Positions 5,005 to 6,043 of a DNA stretch of 6,043 nucleotides are shown here, one piece after another. Each line of letters starts with the position of its first letter. Positions within the stretch are counted from its first letter, which is position 1. The notes beneath the pieces are model-generated. The model ran no database searches. It was not told where the DNA came from and saw only the letters and a list, made by a program, of their open reading frames with translations. Source of the stretch: Thiohalocapsa sp. (GTDB lineage Bacteria > Pseudomonadota > Gammaproteobacteria > Chromatiales > Chromatiaceae); NCBI RefSeq assembly GCF_019695415.1, contig NZ_JAIFKJ010000509.1, forward strand, positions 2,648 through 8,690. Reading direction: 5' to 3'. The position numbers were made by a program, and so were the translations under genes.

Positions 5005-6043
5005 ATGCGCCCCAAAGCACCGGCGCTATGCGGTACATCGACGAGTTCCGCGACGGCGCCCTGGCCCGCAAGATCGCCGCCACCATCGCCGCGGAAGTGG
5101 ACCCCACGCGCGAATACCGGCTGATGGAGTTCTGCGGCGGGCACACCCACGCCATCTACCGCTACGGTGTGCAGGACCTGATGCCGGACAACCTCAGGTT
5201 CGTCCATGGCCCCGGCTGCCCCGTCTGCGTGCTGCCCATGGCACGCATCGACCAGGCCATCGCCATGGCCGTGGCGCATGGCGTCACCCTCTGCACCTAT
5301 GGCGACCTGATGCGCGTACCGGCGAGCGAGCGTCAGAGTCTGCTCAAAGCCAAGGCGGGCGGTGCGGACATCCGCATGATCTACTCCACCCAGGATGCAC
5401 TGGCCATCGCCCGCCGGCAGCCGGACCGGCAGGTGGTGCTCTTCGCCATCGGCTTCGAGACCACCACGCCGCCGACGGCGGTGGCGCTCCAGGCGGCCCG
5501 CGCCCAGGGGCTCGTTAACTTCTCGGTGTTCTGCAACCACGTGCTGACGCCGCCGGCGTTGAAGACCATTTTGGCGTCTGCCGGCCCGGACGGCGTGCAG
5601 CTGGACGGCATCCTCGGCCCGTCGCATGTGAGCACCATCATTGGCAGCCGGCCGTATGAATTCGTGCCCGCCGAGTTTGCCAAGCCCGTGGTCATCGCAG
5701 GCTTCGAGCCCCTGGACGTGATGCAGAGCACCCTGATGCTGGTGCGCCAGATCAACGCCGGGCGCTGCACCGTCGAGAACCAGTACACCCGCGCCGTCAC
5801 CCGAGATGGCAATACCAAGGCTCAGGCGCTGATGGATGAGGCCTTTGCCGTCCGTGGCAGCTTCGAATGGCGCGGTCTCGGCCATCTGCCGGAGAGCGCC
5901 CTGCGGCTCGCGGAGGCCTATGCGGACTTCGATGCCGAGCAGCGCTTCCCAGTCGCCCCGGGGCGAGGGAAAGAAATCAAGGGCTGCGAATGCCCGAGCG
6001 TGCTCCGCGGCACCATGGAGCCCACCGACTGCAAGCTCTTCGG
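5001..6043 (+). CDS. hypD: HypD, Fe-S hydrogenase maturation protein, 3' end missing
   Basis: The frame runs from the ATG at 5001 to the window edge, 347 complete codons of an expected 370 or so. All family signatures are seen in order: FCGGHTHAI with C45, GPGCPVC with C73 and C76, GFETTTP (151-157), FCNHVLTPPAL, GPSHVSTIIG, and the C-terminal KGCECPSVLRG with C329 and C331 plus C344. The C-terminal cysteines bind a [4Fe-4S] cluster; the last ligand lies beyond the window. With HypC, HypD supplies the platform where HypE and HypF deliver cyanide to iron during [NiFe] active-site assembly in the cytoplasm. A strong GGAGG (4989-4993) lies 7 bases before the start, and the ATG overlaps the hypC stop as ATGA. 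Nothing suggests decay. hypE is the likely next gene. Confidence 0.97.
   Translation, partial: MNAPQSTGAMRYIDEFRDGALARKIAATIAAEVDPTREYRLMEFCGGHTHAIYRYGVQDLMPDNLRFVHGPGCPVCVLPMARIDQAIAMAVAHGVTLCTYGDLMRVPASERQSLLKAKAGGADIRMIYSTQDALAIARRQPDRQVVLFAIGFETTTPPTAVALQAARAQGLVNFSVFCNHVLTPPALKTILASAGPDGVQLDGILGPSHVSTIIGSRPYEFVPAEFAKPVVIAGFEPLDVMQSTLMLVRQINAGRCTVENQYTRAVTRDGNTKAQALMDEAFAVRGSFEWRGLGHLPESALRLAEAYADFDAEQRFPVAPGRGKEIKGCECPSVLRGTMEPTDCKLF

Noticed and set aside
4881..5885. Minus-strand open frame of 334 codons opposite hypC and hypD
   Set aside because: HypD signatures fill the plus strand throughout, and the antisense product shows only the His/Gly/Arg-rich composition typical of shadows.
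1..6043. CRISPR repeats, tRNA or rRNA genes, insertion sequences, phage or defence genes
   Set aside because: No regularly spaced direct repeats, RNA gene sequences, transposase motifs or terminal inverted repeats were seen on reading both strands; composition appears even across the window.

Overview
This is a GC-rich window (clearly well above 60% by eye, with G/C-biased third codon positions) from a bacterial chromosome. A hupK-hypC-hypD run points to a proteobacterium that makes an uptake-type [NiFe] hydrogenase. From general knowledge, this arrangement resembles gammaproteobacterial sulfur or phototrophic bacteria such as Thiocapsa-like Chromatiales, but the taxonomy is an inference that no marker gene here confirms.

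Layout from left to right. (1) Positions 1-1283, minus strand: the 5' part of a gamma-glutamyltransferase-family (Ntn-hydrolase) gene whose 3' end lies off the window. The catalytic Thr is present, but several residues that hold gamma-glutamyl substrates in the classical enzyme look replaced. (2) Positions 1284-1587: a divergent control region of about 300 bases with a possible promoter, a G/C inverted repeat and a doubtful 59-codon leader ORF. (3) Positions 1588-2538, plus strand: a PfkB-family kinase that resembles animal ketohexokinase strikingly, including the substrate-binding and dimer-clasp residues. (4) Positions 2539-2663: a convergent gap with hairpins and a 14-bp perfect palindrome. 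(5) Positions 2664-3251, minus strand: a single-domain RsmC/YbxB-like SAM methyltransferase with an unusual motif IV. (6) From 3308, plus strand, to the window edge: hupK, hypC and hypD, the last truncated, tightly spaced and in one direction.

The right-hand cluster is the coherent system. HypC and HypD form the complex on which the Fe(CN)2CO group of the [NiFe] active site is assembled. HupK (HoxV in Ralstonia) is a large-subunit look-alike thought to act as an intermediate scaffold before the iron moiety enters the real large subunit. In this HupK only one cysteine of each of the two active-site CxxC pairs remains, which fits a scaffold and not an enzyme. hypE would be expected just downstream. 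No structural hydrogenase genes are seen. The left-hand genes have no evident link to hydrogenase.

No RNA gene, CRISPR array, insertion sequence or attachment site was recognised. The most notable observations are the KHK-like kinase, the altered GGT-like active site, the half-ligand HupK and the SNIPA methyltransferase motif.
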